Assembly: GCF_024171945.1 (NCBI RefSeq)
Contig: NZ_JAMTCR010000002.1
Span: 434,001 to 498,000, forward strand
Reading direction: 5' to 3'
Source: Actinokineospora globicatena
GTDB lineage: Bacteria; Actinomycetota; Actinomycetes; Mycobacteriales; Pseudonocardiaceae
Length of the DNA stretch: 64,000 nucleotides
Made by a program: the position numbers and the translations under genes. A model generated the notes under the pieces. It did not search any database. It was not told where the DNA came from and worked only from the letters and a program-made list of their open reading frames with translations. Positions 1-8,518 of this stretch are shown in pieces. The number at the start of each line of letters is the position of its first letter. Within the stretch, counting starts at the first letter, position 1.

Positions 1-1573
1 TGTCGAACTTGCCGACGCTGGTCTTGGGGACCTCCGCGACGAAGGTCCAGTTCTCCGGGAGCTGCCACTTGGCGACCTTCGTGCCGAGGAACTCGCGCAG
101 CTCTTCCGCGGTCGCGGTGGCGCCCGGCCGCAGCACGACCGACACGAGCGGGCGCTCGTCCCAGCGCGGGTCGGGGATGCCGATGACCGCGGCCTCGGCG
201 ACGGCGGGGTGCGCCATCACGTGGTTCTCCAGCTCCACCGAGGAAATCCACTCGCCGCCGGACTTGATGATGTCCTTGGAGCGGTCGGTGAGGGTGAGGA
301 AACCGTCCGGGGTCAGGGTGCCGACGTCACCGGTGCGCAGCCAGCCGTCGACGAACTTGGCGGCGTCCTCCGGCTCCGGCTTGTAGTAGGCGCCCGCGAT
401 CCACGGTCCGCGGACCTCCAGCTCGCCGACGCTTTCCCCGTCCCACGGCACTTCCCGGCCGTCGTCGCCGACCAGCCGCGCGCTGACACCGGCGGGCAGG
501 CGGCCCTGGGTGTAGCGGTAGCGCCAGGTCTCCTCCTCGGAGATCTCCACCGGTGGACGGCTGAGCGTGCCCAGCGGCGAGGTCTCGGTCATCCCCCACG
601 CGTGCACGATGTAGAGCCCGTACTTCTCGGAGAACGCGTGCATCATCGCGGGCGGGCAGGCCGCGCCGCCGACGACGACCTCGCGCAACGACGACAGGTC
701 TACCGGGTTCTGGTCGAGGTACGAGAGAACGCCCTGCCAGATGGTCGGGACGGCGGCGGACTGCGTCGGCTTGAGCGTGGCGATCATCCGCGCCAGCGGT
801 TCCGGCTGCAGGAACCGGTCCGGCATGATCAGCGACGCGCCGGTCATGAACGCGGCGTACGGGATGCCCCAGGACATCGCGTGGAACTGGGGCACGATCA
901 CCAGGGTGCGGTCGGCCGAGGAGATCTGCATCCCGTCGGGCATGCACACCTGCATCGAATGCAGCCAGATCGACCGGTGCGAGTACACGACACCCTTGGG
1001 ATTACCGGTGGTGCCTGAGGTGTAACACATCGCAGCGGCGGCGCGCTCGTCCACCTCGGGCCAGTCGAACTCGCCGGAAGCGTTGTCCAGCAAGTCAGCG
1101 TAAGAGTGCACGGTGATGTGATCCGGCGCGGTCACCGCGTCCGTCGGTCCATTGGCGACGATGACGTGCTGGACGGTGGGGCACCCGGGCAGGATCTTCG
1201 ACAGCAGCGGGGCGATCGAGGCGTCCACGATGATGGCGTGGTCCTCGGCGTGGTTGACGATGTAGGTCAACTGCTCGGGGAACAGCCGGACGTTGAGCGT
1301 GTGCAGGACCGCGCCCATGGCGGGGACGGCCAGGTACGCGGTCAGGTGCTCCTGGTTGTTCCACATGAACGTGGCGACCCGCTGGTCGCCGTCGACGCCG
1401 AGCGCGCGCAGGGCGTTGGCCAGCTTCGCCGCCTGGGTGCCGACCTCGGCGAAGCTCGCCGTGCGCCCCTCGGTGCCCGCCCACGTGGTGACCGTCGCGG
1501 TGGCGTGCACCTTGGCGCCGTGGCGCAGCAGCGTGGCGATGGACAGGTGGCCGTCCTGCATCGTGCTCAACAT
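1..1573 (-). CDS. Acyl-CoA synthetase (AMP-binding, FadD-like), 3' end cut by window edge
   Basis: Activates a fatty or other carboxylic acid as acyl-AMP and then acyl-CoA. The 524 codons in view carry the ANL-superfamily motifs in order: YTSGTTGNPKG, AWGMTETSP, WLRTGDVG and LTDRSKDIIKSGGEWIS. Family members are about 540 residues, so only a short C-terminal piece, including the invariant Lys region, is missing beyond position 1. ATG at 1573 follows an AGGGAG ribosome site. It sits alone, divergent from mihF, so the substrate cannot be inferred from neighbours. Confidence 0.9.
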   Translation of the reverse strand, partial: MLSTMQDGHLSIATLLRHGAKVHATATVTTWAGTEGRTASFAEVGTQAAKLANALRALGVDGDQRVATFMWNNQEHLTAYLAVPAMGAVLHTLNVRLFPEQLTYIVNHAEDHAIIVDASIAPLLSKILPGCPTVQHVIVANGPTDAVTAPDHITVHSYADLLDNASGEFDWPEVDERAAAAMCYTSGTTGNPKGVVYSHRSIWLHSMQVCMPDGMQISSADRTLVIVPQFHAMSWGIPYAAFMTGASLIMPDRFLQPEPLARMIATLKPTQSAAVPTIWQGVLSYLDQNPVDLSSLREVVVGGAACPPAMMHAFSEKYGLYIVHAWGMTETSPLGTLSRPPVEISEEETWRYRYTQGRLPAGVSARLVGDDGREVPWDGESVGELEVRGPWIAGAYYKPEPEDAAKFVDGWLRTGDVGTLTPDGFLTLTDRSKDIIKSGGEWISSVELENHVMAHPAVAEAAVIGIPDPRWDERPLVSVVLRPGATATAEELREFLGTKVAKWQLPENWTFVAEVPKTSVGKFD

Positions 1574-1956
1574 CGGTGGTAGCTCCCTGGGGGCGGAGTT
1601 GACGGATAGGGCCCCGACTCGCACCCGGCGACTTACTCGCCGGTAGGACCCGACGATAGTGCTTTCCCGCGTCGCGCGACACGGGGGAAACTGTCCAATT
1701 TGGTGAGTTGATCATGCTGTCACGCTGCGTCGCTGGCCCAGCGCGGGCGCGCTGAACAAGACCTTTGCGCGTGTCGGGGGTATGTTGCCCTCCGAGGTGT
1801 CGTTTACTGGTGAAAGGCATCCGGTCCCCGGGTCGCACGGTGCGACCGGGGCGGGTTACGCATTCCGCGTCGGTCACCGTCGGTAGCCGGGATGCCCGTG
1901 AACCACAGCTGACCCGCCGCTGCCGCGGTCGGGTGAAGAGGGAAAGGACTAGCACG
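1574..1956. other. Intergenic region and long mihF leader
   Basis: This 383-bp stretch separates the acyl-CoA ligase from mihF and contains no convincing gene. It must hold both promoters. The mihF side contains a GC-rich stem-loop at 1826-1851 (CCCCGGGTCGCA, loop CGG, TGCGACCGGGG, one bulged base), which would lie in the 5' leader. An upstream reading-frame extension of mihF from 1765 exists but has no resemblance to the family and is treated as leader. Confidence 0.5.
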
Positions 1957-2268
1957 TTGGCTCTGCCCACGTTGACTCCCGAGCAGCGGGCCGATGCGCT
2001 CGCCAAGGCAGCCGAGGCCCGCAAGGCCCGGTCCGAGCTGCTGGCGCAGATCAAGTCCGGTGAGCGGACCATCGCGTCGGTGCTCGGCAAGGCCAAGGAC
2101 GACAAGACCATCGGCAAGACCAAGGTGGCCGCCCTGCTCAAGGCCGTCCCCGGTCTCGGCGCGGTCAAGGTGGCCGCCCTGCTCGAGCAGGCCGGGATCG
2201 ACCCGGACCGCCGCGCAGCGGGCCTCGGCGACCGCCAGCGCTCCGCGCTCATCGACGCGCTGAACTAG
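1957..2268 (+). CDS. mihF: Integration host factor, actinobacterial type (mIHF)
   Basis: Small nucleoid-associated, DNA-bending protein of actinobacteria, needed for nucleoid organisation; related mIHF is essential in mycobacteria. The 103-residue product starts MALPTLTPEQRADALAKAAE and has the family features: a long N-terminal helix, the helix-two-turn-helix region around VAALLKAVPGLGAVKVAALLE, and a C-terminal GLGDRQRSAL block that matches the mycobacterial GLGDRQRKAL signature. The start is taken as TTG 1957, because it matches the family N-terminus and has GAGGGAAAGGA just upstream. A strong terminator follows at 2290, so it is monocistronic. Confidence 0.93.
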   Translation: MALPTLTPEQRADALAKAAEARKARSELLAQIKSGERTIASVLGKAKDDKTIGKTKVAALLKAVPGLGAVKVAALLEQAGIDPDRRAAGLGDRQRSALIDALN

Positions 2269-2289
2269 CTCGACCAGCTCGAACCACGA

Positions 2290-2331
2290 CCGCGGGTGGG
2301 TGCCGTTCTCGGCGCCCACCCGCGGTTTTTT
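2290..2331 (+). terminator. Rho-independent terminator after mihF
   Basis: A 15-bp inverted repeat (CCGCGGGTGGGTGCC at 2290-2304, GGCGCCCACCCGCGG at 2311-2325) is followed directly by six T. This is one of the few canonical U-tract terminators in the window. Confidence 0.9.
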
Positions 2332-2393
2332 CGTGGCCAACGCCATAGCGGCACCGACGGGTCCACCGGCCGCCCGCTGGGCATGATGGAGGG

Positions 2394-3515
2394 ATGGATG
2401 GTGGTCCGGCAGCGCTGGTCGAGGGGTACCGACCCGGGTCGTTCGTGCTGGCGGCGCCCGGGGTGACGGTGGCGGCCGAGGGCACCAGGGCGGTCGTGGC
2501 GGAGACCGACCCGGACGAGCTCGCCGCGCTGGTCACCAAGCAGCTGGTCGACACCGGGGCCCCGGTCGCGGTCGGCGCCATCCCGTTCAGCCAGGACACC
2601 CGCTCGCACGTGGTCGTGCCTGAGTCCGCTCGTCGGCTCGGCGGCGTGCACCCGTACCGGCCGTCGCTGGCGCAGTGGGCACCGTCCCGTCCGGACACCA
2701 CCGACGTCCCGGACGCGGCGGGGTACCGGCGGGCGGTCGCGGCGGCGGTGAGTGCGCTGCGTGCTGACGACGGGTTGCGCAAAGTGGTGCTCGCGAGGTC
2801 GTCGCGGCTGCTGTTCGACGAGCCGGTGCGGGTCGCGGAGCTGCTCGCGGGGCTCACCGCGACCAACCCACTCGGGTACACCTTCGCGGCCGGGCTGCCC
2901 GACGGGTCGACGCTGCTCGGCGCCAGCCCGGAGTTGCTGCTGGAGCGCTCGGGCAGCCGGGTGGTGTCCAACCCGCTCGCGGGGTCCCTCCCCCGTGGGG
3001 GTGAACCGTCCGCCGATCGGGCGAACGCCGCGGCGCTGCTGGCCTCGGCGAAGAACCAGGCCGAGCACGGCGTGGTGGTCGAGTCGGTGGTGGAGGTGCT
3101 GCGGCCGTTCTGCCGGAACCTGGCCGTCGAGGGTCCGTCGCTGGTCGGGACGCCGACGATGTGGCACCTGTCGACCAGGGTCAGCGGGGAGCTGGTCGAC
3201 CGGGACGTGTCGTCGCTGCGGCTGGCGGCCGCGCTGCACCCGACCCCGGCGGTCTGCGGGACGCCGACCTCCGCCGCGCGGGCCGCGATCGCCGAGCTCG
3301 AACCGTTCGACCGGGGCTTCTACAGCGGCGCCGTCGGCTGGTGCACGGCCGACGGCGACGGGCAGTGGGTGCTGGCGATCCGCTGCGCGCAGGTGAGCGG
3401 CCGGGAGATGCGGCTGTTCGCGGGCGCCGGGATCATGCCGGACTCGGACCCGGAAGCCGAGCTCGCCGAGACCCAGGCGAAGCTGCGCACCCTGTTGCAG
3501 GCCATGGGCCTGTGA
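2394..3515 (+). CDS. Isochorismate synthase
   Basis: Chorismate-binding enzyme of the MenF/EntC/DhbC family that isomerises chorismate to isochorismate, the precursor of menaquinone or of dihydroxybenzoate/salicylate siderophores. The 373-residue protein has the catalytic domain from about residue 110, with NPLAGSLPRGG, HLSTRVSG, LHPTPAVCGTP, the GFYSGAVGW core, and the C-terminal FAGAGIMPDSDPEAELAET motif. ATG 2394 has GGAGGG directly upstream. No other menaquinone or siderophore genes are adjacent, so the pathway cannot be settled here. Confidence 0.88.
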   Translation: MDGGPAALVEGYRPGSFVLAAPGVTVAAEGTRAVVAETDPDELAALVTKQLVDTGAPVAVGAIPFSQDTRSHVVVPESARRLGGVHPYRPSLAQWAPSRPDTTDVPDAAGYRRAVAAAVSALRADDGLRKVVLARSSRLLFDEPVRVAELLAGLTATNPLGYTFAAGLPDGSTLLGASPELLLERSGSRVVSNPLAGSLPRGGEPSADRANAAALLASAKNQAEHGVVVESVVEVLRPFCRNLAVEGPSLVGTPTMWHLSTRVSGELVDRDVSSLRLAAALHPTPAVCGTPTSAARAAIAELEPFDRGFYSGAVGWCTADGDGQWVLAIRCAQVSGREMRLFAGAGIMPDSDPEAELAETQAKLRTLLQAMGL

Positions 3516-3564
3516 CCGGGCGGCACCAAGCCAACGGCCGGTAGGAAAGAGCTTCACGACCGGC

Positions 3565-3570
3565 TACAGT
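3565..3570 (+). promoter_or_regulatory. -10 element of pucR-type gene (leaderless)
   Basis: TACAGT ends 6 nt before GTG 3577 and no ribosome site is present, the arrangement typical of leaderless actinobacterial transcripts. It fixes the GTG rather than the ATG at 3595 as start. Confidence 0.55.
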
Positions 3571-3576
3571 CGGGCG

Positions 3577-4695
3577 GTGGGCGCCCCGACGATCATGTCG
3601 CCGCTGCCTCCCGAGCTGCGTGACCTGGCCGAAGCCCAGCTCGCGAGAGTGGTGGAACTGGCGGACGAGCTCGCCGTAGAGCTCAGCGCCAAGGAGATGT
3701 CGTACCGCGAGGTCAACGCGGTCGCCCCCGCCGAGCTGCGCAAGGTGTGCGAGGTCAACCTGCGGCACGCGTTCACGGCGTTCATCGCCGGCGGCGAGGT
3801 CGCGTTGGAGGCGGCACGCAAGACCGGCCGTGCCCAAGCACGGCAGGGCATCCCGCTCTCGGCAGTACTACGCGCGTTCCGGATCGCGGGCACGTTCACC
3901 TACGAGGCGTTGATGGAGCGGGCGATACCGCCTGGTCTTCTTACGCCCGAACAGTTGTTGCCGATAAGCGCGACGGTGTGGCGCATCATCGACTCGTTCT
4001 CTGACGCTATCGCCACTGCTTACAGCGATTTCGAGGCCGACTCCGCCCGGCAAGACAGGGCCGCCGTAGCGGAAGCGTTGCTAGAGGGGCGGTTGTCGCA
4101 CGAGTCGGAGTATGAAGAGGCCGCTCGCGCGTTAGGGCTACCGGTGAACGGCCCGTACGTCGTCACCGTTGGCGCTACCCTGTTTCCTTCGCACTGGCAG
4201 CATGTTGCGCACAACCTGGGAACGATCGTGTTGGTGCCACGCGGAGATCTGTCTATCGTGCGGCAGTCACTATCGAGCGCCGTGGGTGTTAGTCCGGTGG
4301 TGTCGTTGCGGCACTTGCCGTGGGCGGTGCAACGGGCCCGGATCGCGTTGCGCTGTCTAGCACCGGGCGAGACCGGGGTGGTGGTGTTCGGTGACCGCGC
4401 AGTGACGAGTCTGGTAGCCGGGTCCCCGAAGATCGCGGGTGAGCTCTCACGCTTGGTGCTGGGCAAGCTGTTGGCGCTACCGGTGAGCGAACGCGACGTA
4501 CTGATCCGGACTCTAGTCGCGTGGTTCGAAGTCGACGGGTCAGCCAAAGAGGCCGGGGAGCGGCTGTTCGTGCACCCGAACACAGTGCGGTATCGGATTC
4601 GCCGCGTGCAGGAGCTGACCGGACGGGATCAGGCACGACCACGAGATGGTGCGGAACTCCTCTTAGCCGTAGAGGCCGCTCGTTTGGCCAAGTGA
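3577..4695 (+). CDS. PucR/CdaR-type helix-turn-helix transcriptional regulator
   Basis: 372-residue regulator. The C-terminal PucR HTH is clear (WFEVDGSAKEAGERLFVHPN, then TVRYRIRRVQELTG), preceded by a GGDEF-like middle region and an N-terminal all-helical domain (residues 10-150) common in actinobacterial members. Ligand and target are unknown; it stands alone between isochorismate synthase and the convergent QorB-like gene. Two rare TTA leucine codons are present (4132-4134 and 4663-4665) together with many CTA/GTA codons, so translation may depend on a bldA-type tRNA. A terminator hairpin follows at 4700. Confidence 0.85.
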   Translation: MGAPTIMSPLPPELRDLAEAQLARVVELADELAVELSAKEMSYREVNAVAPAELRKVCEVNLRHAFTAFIAGGEVALEAARKTGRAQARQGIPLSAVLRAFRIAGTFTYEALMERAIPPGLLTPEQLLPISATVWRIIDSFSDAIATAYSDFEADSARQDRAAVAEALLEGRLSHESEYEEAARALGLPVNGPYVVTVGATLFPSHWQHVAHNLGTIVLVPRGDLSIVRQSLSSAVGVSPVVSLRHLPWAVQRARIALRCLAPGETGVVVFGDRAVTSLVAGSPKIAGELSRLVLGKLLALPVSERDVLIRTLVAWFEVDGSAKEAGERLFVHPNTVRYRIRRVQELTGRDQARPRDGAELLLAVEAARLAK

Positions 4696-4699
4696 GGCA

Positions 4700-4736
4700 C
4701 AGCCCCCGCGACACGGCGCGTGTGTCGCGAGGGCTG
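4700..4736 (+). terminator. Hairpin terminator after PucR-type gene
   Basis: CAGCCCCCGCGACAC (4700-4714) and GTGTCGCGAGGGCTG (4722-4736) pair over 14 of 15 positions. There is no long U-tract. It lies between convergent genes and may serve both. Confidence 0.7.
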
Positions 4737-4803
4737 TTCGGCATCTGGCCTCGGGAGGCTCGTCCGCCGGCGACCGGTCAAGCGGCCACCACGGCAGCAT
4801 GCC

Positions 4804-5652
4804 TCATAGCGCCGAGCGCACCGCGTCCGCGATCGACTTCGGCTCGCGGCCGATGAGCTTGCCCAGGTCAGGCCGGACCTCGCTGAGCGCGCCCCGGCTG
4901 ATGTTGACCTGGATGTCGGCGAGCAGCTCGGCGAGGAACCCCGGCAGGCCCACCGCGGCCAGGTTGGCCGCCAGCTCGGGCCCCGGCACGCTGACGTGCG
5001 CCAGCGGCTTGCCGGTGAGGTCGGCCGCGAGCGCTGCCAGCTCGTCGAAGCTCCACGCGGCGGTACCGGTCAGCTCGTAGGCCGCGCCGTCGTGCCCCTC
5101 GGTGGTGACCACGATCGCGGCGGCCAGGGCCAGGTCGTCGCGGCTGGCGGAGGCGACCCGGCCCTCCCCCGTGGCCGTGACGAGCGTGCCGCGCTCCAGC
5201 GCCTGCGGGAGCCCGCCGAGGTAGTTCTCGTGGTACATCCCGTTGCGCAGGAAGGTGTAGGGCACGCCGCTGGCCTTGATGCGCTCCTCGGTGCCCGCGT
5301 GCACCTTGGCCAGCTCGAGCGGGGAGGTCGTGGCGTCGGTGACGCTGGTGTAGACGATCCGGCCGACACCGGCGCGGACCGCGGCGTCGACGGCGGCGTT
5401 CTGGCCGATCAGGCGGATCGCGTCCGGGCCGTTGGCGGACACCAGGAGCAGGGTGTCGACACCGTCGAAGCGCAGCGTCTCCGGGGCGTCGAAATCGCCC
5501 TCGCGGACCTCGACGCCGCGTTCGGCCAGGTCAGCGGCCTTGCTCGCATCGCGGACGGAGACCGCGAGCTCGGCGGCGGGCACCCGGTCGAGCAGGTGGC
5601 GCACGGCAAGGCCGCCGAACTGTCCGGTCGCCCCGGTCACCAGGATGGTCAT
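4804..5652 (-). CDS. NmrA/QorB-like NAD(P)-binding oxidoreductase
   Basis: Atypical short-chain dehydrogenase of the NmrA family, close to the QorB-type NAD(P)H:quinone oxidoreductases. The N-terminus MTILVTGATGQFGGLAVRHL carries the GxxGxxG dinucleotide motif. Downstream come GVDTLLLVSANGPDA and the YTSVTDA/FLRNGMYHENY blocks of this group. ATG 5652 is chosen over an in-frame GTG 18 nt upstream because GAGGGAG lies at the right distance from it. It is divergent from an HxlR regulator across a shared operator, the usual QorB/QorR redox-sensing arrangement; quinone or diamide stress is the inferred inducer. Confidence 0.85.
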   Translation of the reverse strand: MTILVTGATGQFGGLAVRHLLDRVPAAELAVSVRDASKAADLAERGVEVREGDFDAPETLRFDGVDTLLLVSANGPDAIRLIGQNAAVDAAVRAGVGRIVYTSVTDATTSPLELAKVHAGTEERIKASGVPYTFLRNGMYHENYLGGLPQALERGTLVTATGEGRVASASRDDLALAAAIVVTTEGHDGAAYELTGTAAWSFDELAALAADLTGKPLAHVSVPGPELAANLAAVGLPGFLAELLADIQVNISRGALSEVRPDLGKLIGREPKSIADAVRSAL

Positions 5653-5693
5653 GTGGTTCTCCCTCGTCACGATGATGCGCTCACCGTATGAGA

Positions 5694-5739
5694 GGTACTA
5701 ACTTCTGGTAAGTACCTACCTCAACGTCCTATACTTACC
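5694..5739. promoter_or_regulatory. HxlR operator and divergent promoter region
   Basis: GGTACTAAC (5694-5702) and GTAAGTACC (5708-5716) form an inverted repeat around a 5-nt spacer, matching in 8 of 9 positions. A third half-site, TACTTACC, lies at 5732-5739. TATACT at 5730-5735 is a good -10 for the HxlR gene and overlaps that third half-site. GTAAGTAC-like half-sites are typical of HxlR-family regulators. Confidence 0.7.
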
Positions 5740-5774
5740 CCAACGAAAGAGTCCTGTTGAGGAGCGTGCGGCGG

Positions 5775-6161
5775 ATGAGCGAGATGGTGCAGGACACATC
5801 GTTCGACGTGTTCGACCCGAACTGCCCGGGGCGCGCGGTCATGGAGCACATCGCCAGCCGCTGGGGCGTGCTGGTGCTCGGGGTCCTCCTCAGCGGGACG
5901 CAGCGGTTCAGCGAACTCCGTCGAGCGGTCGGTGGGGTAAGCGAGAAGATGCTCGCCCAGACCCTCCAGGCGCTAGAGCGGGACGGGCTCATCCACCGCG
6001 AAGTGCACCCGGTTATCCCACCGCGCGTCGACTACTCCCTCACCGACCTAGGCCTACCCATGGCCGAGCAGGTGCGTGGCCTCTATCGCCTCATCGAGTC
6101 CAGCACCGAAGGGATCCTGTCCGCGCAAGCCGCCTACGACGAGCGCAAGATCGCTCGGTGA
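5775..6161 (+). CDS. HxlR-family (QorR-like) winged-helix regulator
   Basis: 128-residue winged-helix regulator with the HxlR domain: CPGRAVMEHIASRWGVLVL, RFSELRRAVGGVSEKMLAQT (recognition helix) and the wing HPVIPPRVDYSLTDLG. The Cys of DPNCPGR is at the position used for redox or electrophile sensing in YodB/QorR proteins. ATG 5775 has GAGGAG ten nt upstream. It probably represses itself and the divergent QorB-like gene through the repeats at 5694-5739. It overlaps the next gene by 4 nt, so the two are co-transcribed. Confidence 0.88.
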   Translation: MSEMVQDTSFDVFDPNCPGRAVMEHIASRWGVLVLGVLLSGTQRFSELRRAVGGVSEKMLAQTLQALERDGLIHREVHPVIPPRVDYSLTDLGLPMAEQVRGLYRLIESSTEGILSAQAAYDERKIAR

Positions 6162-6916
6162 GCTCGTTCAGCGACGCTGACTACCCGGCCTTTCCGTATC
6201 CGGGCGCGCGCCCGGCGTTCTCTTACGTCCACGACGACGGTGGCGGGTGGCGGCTAGAGGCGGATCAGGCGGCGTTATCCGGTTGGCGCGTCGACGGTGA
6301 GGACCTCGATCGGTGGTTGGCCGACCGCGACTGGAGTCCGCTGGTGAATCGGATTCCGGTGCTGGCGTATGGCTCGAACCCTTGTCCTTCCAAGATTGCA
6401 TGGTTGAAGTCCACACTTGGACTCACCGGTGCCGTTGTCGTGCTGCGCGCGCGGTGCACGGACATCGCGGCCGTGTGGGCGACCGGTCTACGCGTCGTGG
6501 ATGACCAGCGGCCGGTAGTGCTAGCTGCCGTACCCGGGGCTGTTGAGGACCACGCCGTTCTTATGCTCACGCCCGAGCAGGTGGCGGTGCTCGACGTCTG
6601 CGAGGGCAGGGGTGAGCGGTACGAGTTGGCGATGGTGTCAACGGGGCAGGTGACGCTAACGGACAACGGTGCCGTCTTCGACCGCGTACCCGCTTACGTC
6701 GGCTTGGCGGACGTCCGCAAACCCTTGCTGGTAAACGGTTCTCCGGTCCGCTGCGCCGATGTCCCCCAATCGGTGGCGGTGGGCATGACGGGTGGGGCTG
6801 CCACCACGGACGGTCTGGTGACGCATCCCATCAAGGGTTCTCCGGCAGACCTGGATGTCGGTGTTGCCCGGTCTGCGGCACGGCCGCCCGGCGTCCGTCG
6901 CCGCCCGATGGGGTGA
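6158..6916 (+). CDS. Gamma-glutamylcyclotransferase-like protein of unknown function
   Basis: 252 residues. A central PVLAYGSNPCPSKIAWL resembles the YGSN substrate loop of the GGCT fold, and LDVCEGRGERYELAMV resembles the LDxxEGxxxxYxR segment of that family, so a GGCT-like fold is likely but the substrate is not predictable. The Pro/Arg-rich C-terminus (last 20 residues) looks disordered. GTG 6158 overlaps the hxlR stop (GTGA), implying translational coupling. Codon choice is looser than in the neighbours and includes a TTA at 6275-6277. Confidence 0.6.
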   Translation: MSSFSDADYPAFPYPGARPAFSYVHDDGGGWRLEADQAALSGWRVDGEDLDRWLADRDWSPLVNRIPVLAYGSNPCPSKIAWLKSTLGLTGAVVVLRARCTDIAAVWATGLRVVDDQRPVVLAAVPGAVEDHAVLMLTPEQVAVLDVCEGRGERYELAMVSTGQVTLTDNGAVFDRVPAYVGLADVRKPLLVNGSPVRCADVPQSVAVGMTGGAATTDGLVTHPIKGSPADLDVGVARSAARPPGVRRRPMG

Positions 6917-6988
6917 AGGATTCCCATTGCGCCCCAACGGTTCCCGCAGGCGCGGTATGACAGTGCCCTCACCAGAGGGAGAAGCACC

Positions 6989-7483
6989 ATGTGGGGGACC
7001 TTGTTCAGCGCGGCCACGCTCAGCGCCGCCGCGCTCACCACCGGGCTGGCGGCCCCAGCGCAGGCAGCCACGATCAACCAGTGCACCGGCCAGCACCTGA
7101 CCGGCGTGATCCGCGACGTCGAACCGGGGGCGGGCCAGCGCTACGCCACCCTGCGCGTCCGCAACGCCTCAACCACCGCGTGCCTGCTCAACGGCTACGG
7201 CACCCTGCAACTCACCAACGCGGCAGGCAGACCCAACCCGACCAGAACCACCCGAATAGACCCCGGCAGGGTTCGCCTACGCCTCAACCCAGGCGACATC
7301 GCCGACAAGAAGCTCCACTGGACCGTAATCCCCGGCTCCGGCGAACCCGACCAGTGCCAACCCCCGTCGACCGCGCTCAAGGTCACCCCACCCGGCTCCC
7401 GCACCGCCGTGACCGTGGCTTTCACCTTCGGCTCAATCTGCCAAGGCGGCTGGATCGAACACAGCGCGTTCCACGCCCCATGA
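6989..7483 (+). CDS. Secreted DUF4232-type protein
   Basis: 164 residues with an N-terminal signal peptide (hydrophobic stretch to about residue 25, cleavage after APAQA). The mature part is a beta-sandwich-like domain with ATLRVRNASTTACLLNGYGTLQL, the pattern of DUF4232 proteins, and four Cys that could form disulphides. GAGGGAG before ATG 6989 is a strong ribosome site. Function is unknown; export by Sec is inferred. Confidence 0.8.
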   Translation: MWGTLFSAATLSAAALTTGLAAPAQAATINQCTGQHLTGVIRDVEPGAGQRYATLRVRNASTTACLLNGYGTLQLTNAAGRPNPTRTTRIDPGRVRLRLNPGDIADKKLHWTVIPGSGEPDQCQPPSTALKVTPPGSRTAVTVAFTFGSICQGGWIEHSAFHAP

Positions 7484-7672
7484 CCGAGTGGTGGGCCAAC
7501 GGTGCCGTCCCACCGCAGGCCCACCACAACCCCGATCCCTGTGGGAGCATCCCCACAACCCACAACACCCAACGGGAGCGTCACACCCACTCAGCGTCGT
7601 AGGTAGTTACTTTCTACCCGCCATCCCCACCGTGTAAACCTCCCCGCGCGAATCAGCCGGGGTGAACGGGCG

Positions 7673-8440
7673 TCAGTTCGAGTCGGGCATGATCAGCCCC
7701 GGTTCTACCAGGTAGACCGAGGACAGGAGAGCGGCGGCACACCGCAACGCCAGCCGCGCTGCGTTCTCGTCGACCGTTTCGACCCCGCGGATCACCCCGT
7801 CGGCCGTGCGCAAGAAGCCCATGCCGATCATGGCCAACTGGCGCGAGATCACCCCGTCCGCGGCGAACCGCTCCAGGGCATCAAGAGGTTCGGCGCCCGG
7901 CAGGGCTCGTCGCGCGAACACCGCCTCGAAAAGCCCCTTCACCAGGTAGACGACAGCCTCGTACGACCGCCGCTCGAACGCCGCACCCGCCGCCTCGAAG
8001 TTCCGCACGACGTCATCGGGGATGTGCAACGCGAACGGGTTCGAGGCACTGGACAGACCGTTGTAGATGTTGACGACACCGTGTTCGACATGGGCGTTCA
8101 CGATGGAGTCGCCCGGAGCCCGCAAGGTCGCCCCGCCCAACTCGGCGGTCAACTGGTCAACCTGGTCGTCCAGTTCAAGCCGCTCGCTGCCGACCAGGTC
8201 GTACAACTTCCCGAACCGCTCTCGATCCCCTTCCAGCGCGGACACCACATCCGCCACCACCGGCCACCCGGCGAGCCGCCGTCCGCTGAGGAGGTCACTC
8301 ACGACCGACAGGCTGCGATTGGCACGTCCGGCCACCTCCCGGTACGAGGGAGTCCCCGCGCGCAGGTACAACTCCCGCAGTTCGCGGAGCAAGCGCGACA
8401 CACCCGGCGATCGGTCGTCTTCAGCGGCCACGTTCCCCAC
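7673..8440 (-). CDS. XRE-type helix-turn-helix protein
   Basis: 255 residues. Residues 15-75 form an XRE/Cro-like HTH (SYREVAGRANRSLSVVSDLL then SGRRLAGW). The C-terminal 130 residues are a helical, Ala-rich domain of unknown role, with a short predicted beta segment (VEHGVVNIYNG) between. GTG 8440 is taken as start, with GAGGGG just upstream; GTG 8431 is also possible. It is divergent from a small membrane protein gene, with three tandem 10-bp repeats in between that may be its operator. Confidence 0.75.
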   Translation of the reverse strand: MGNVAAEDDRSPGVSRLLRELRELYLRAGTPSYREVAGRANRSLSVVSDLLSGRRLAGWPVVADVVSALEGDRERFGKLYDLVGSERLELDDQVDQLTAELGGATLRAPGDSIVNAHVEHGVVNIYNGLSSASNPFALHIPDDVVRNFEAAGAAFERRSYEAVVYLVKGLFEAVFARRALPGAEPLDALERFAADGVISRQLAMIGMGFLRTADGVIRGVETVDENAARLALRCAAALLSSVYLVEPGLIMPDSN

Positions 8441-8481
8441 GTCCCCTCGTCGTTGCTGCGATGATCACATCACGATACTCT

Positions 8482-8511
8482 GTTCGAGAACGTTCGAGGA
8501 CGTCCGAGAGG
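8482..8511 (+). repeat. Three tandem 10-bp repeats between divergent genes
   Basis: Units GTTCGAGAAC (8482-8491), GTTCGAGGAC (8492-8501) and GTCCGAGAGG (8502-8511) lie head to tail, one helical turn each. The last unit overlaps the ribosome site of the small membrane gene at 8519. Likely binding sites for the adjacent XRE protein; this is inference. Confidence 0.55.
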
Positions 8512-8518
8512 GGATCTC

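Noticed and set aside
1765..1956. N-terminal extension of mihF from ATG 1765
   Set aside because: No family resemblance, Arg-rich translation, and TTG 1957 has a good ribosome site and matches the family start.
8482..8501. LexA/SOS-like box (GAAC...GTTC)
   Set aside because: GAAC and GTTC are directly adjacent without the 4-nt spacer needed by actinobacterial SOS boxes; better read as tandem repeats.
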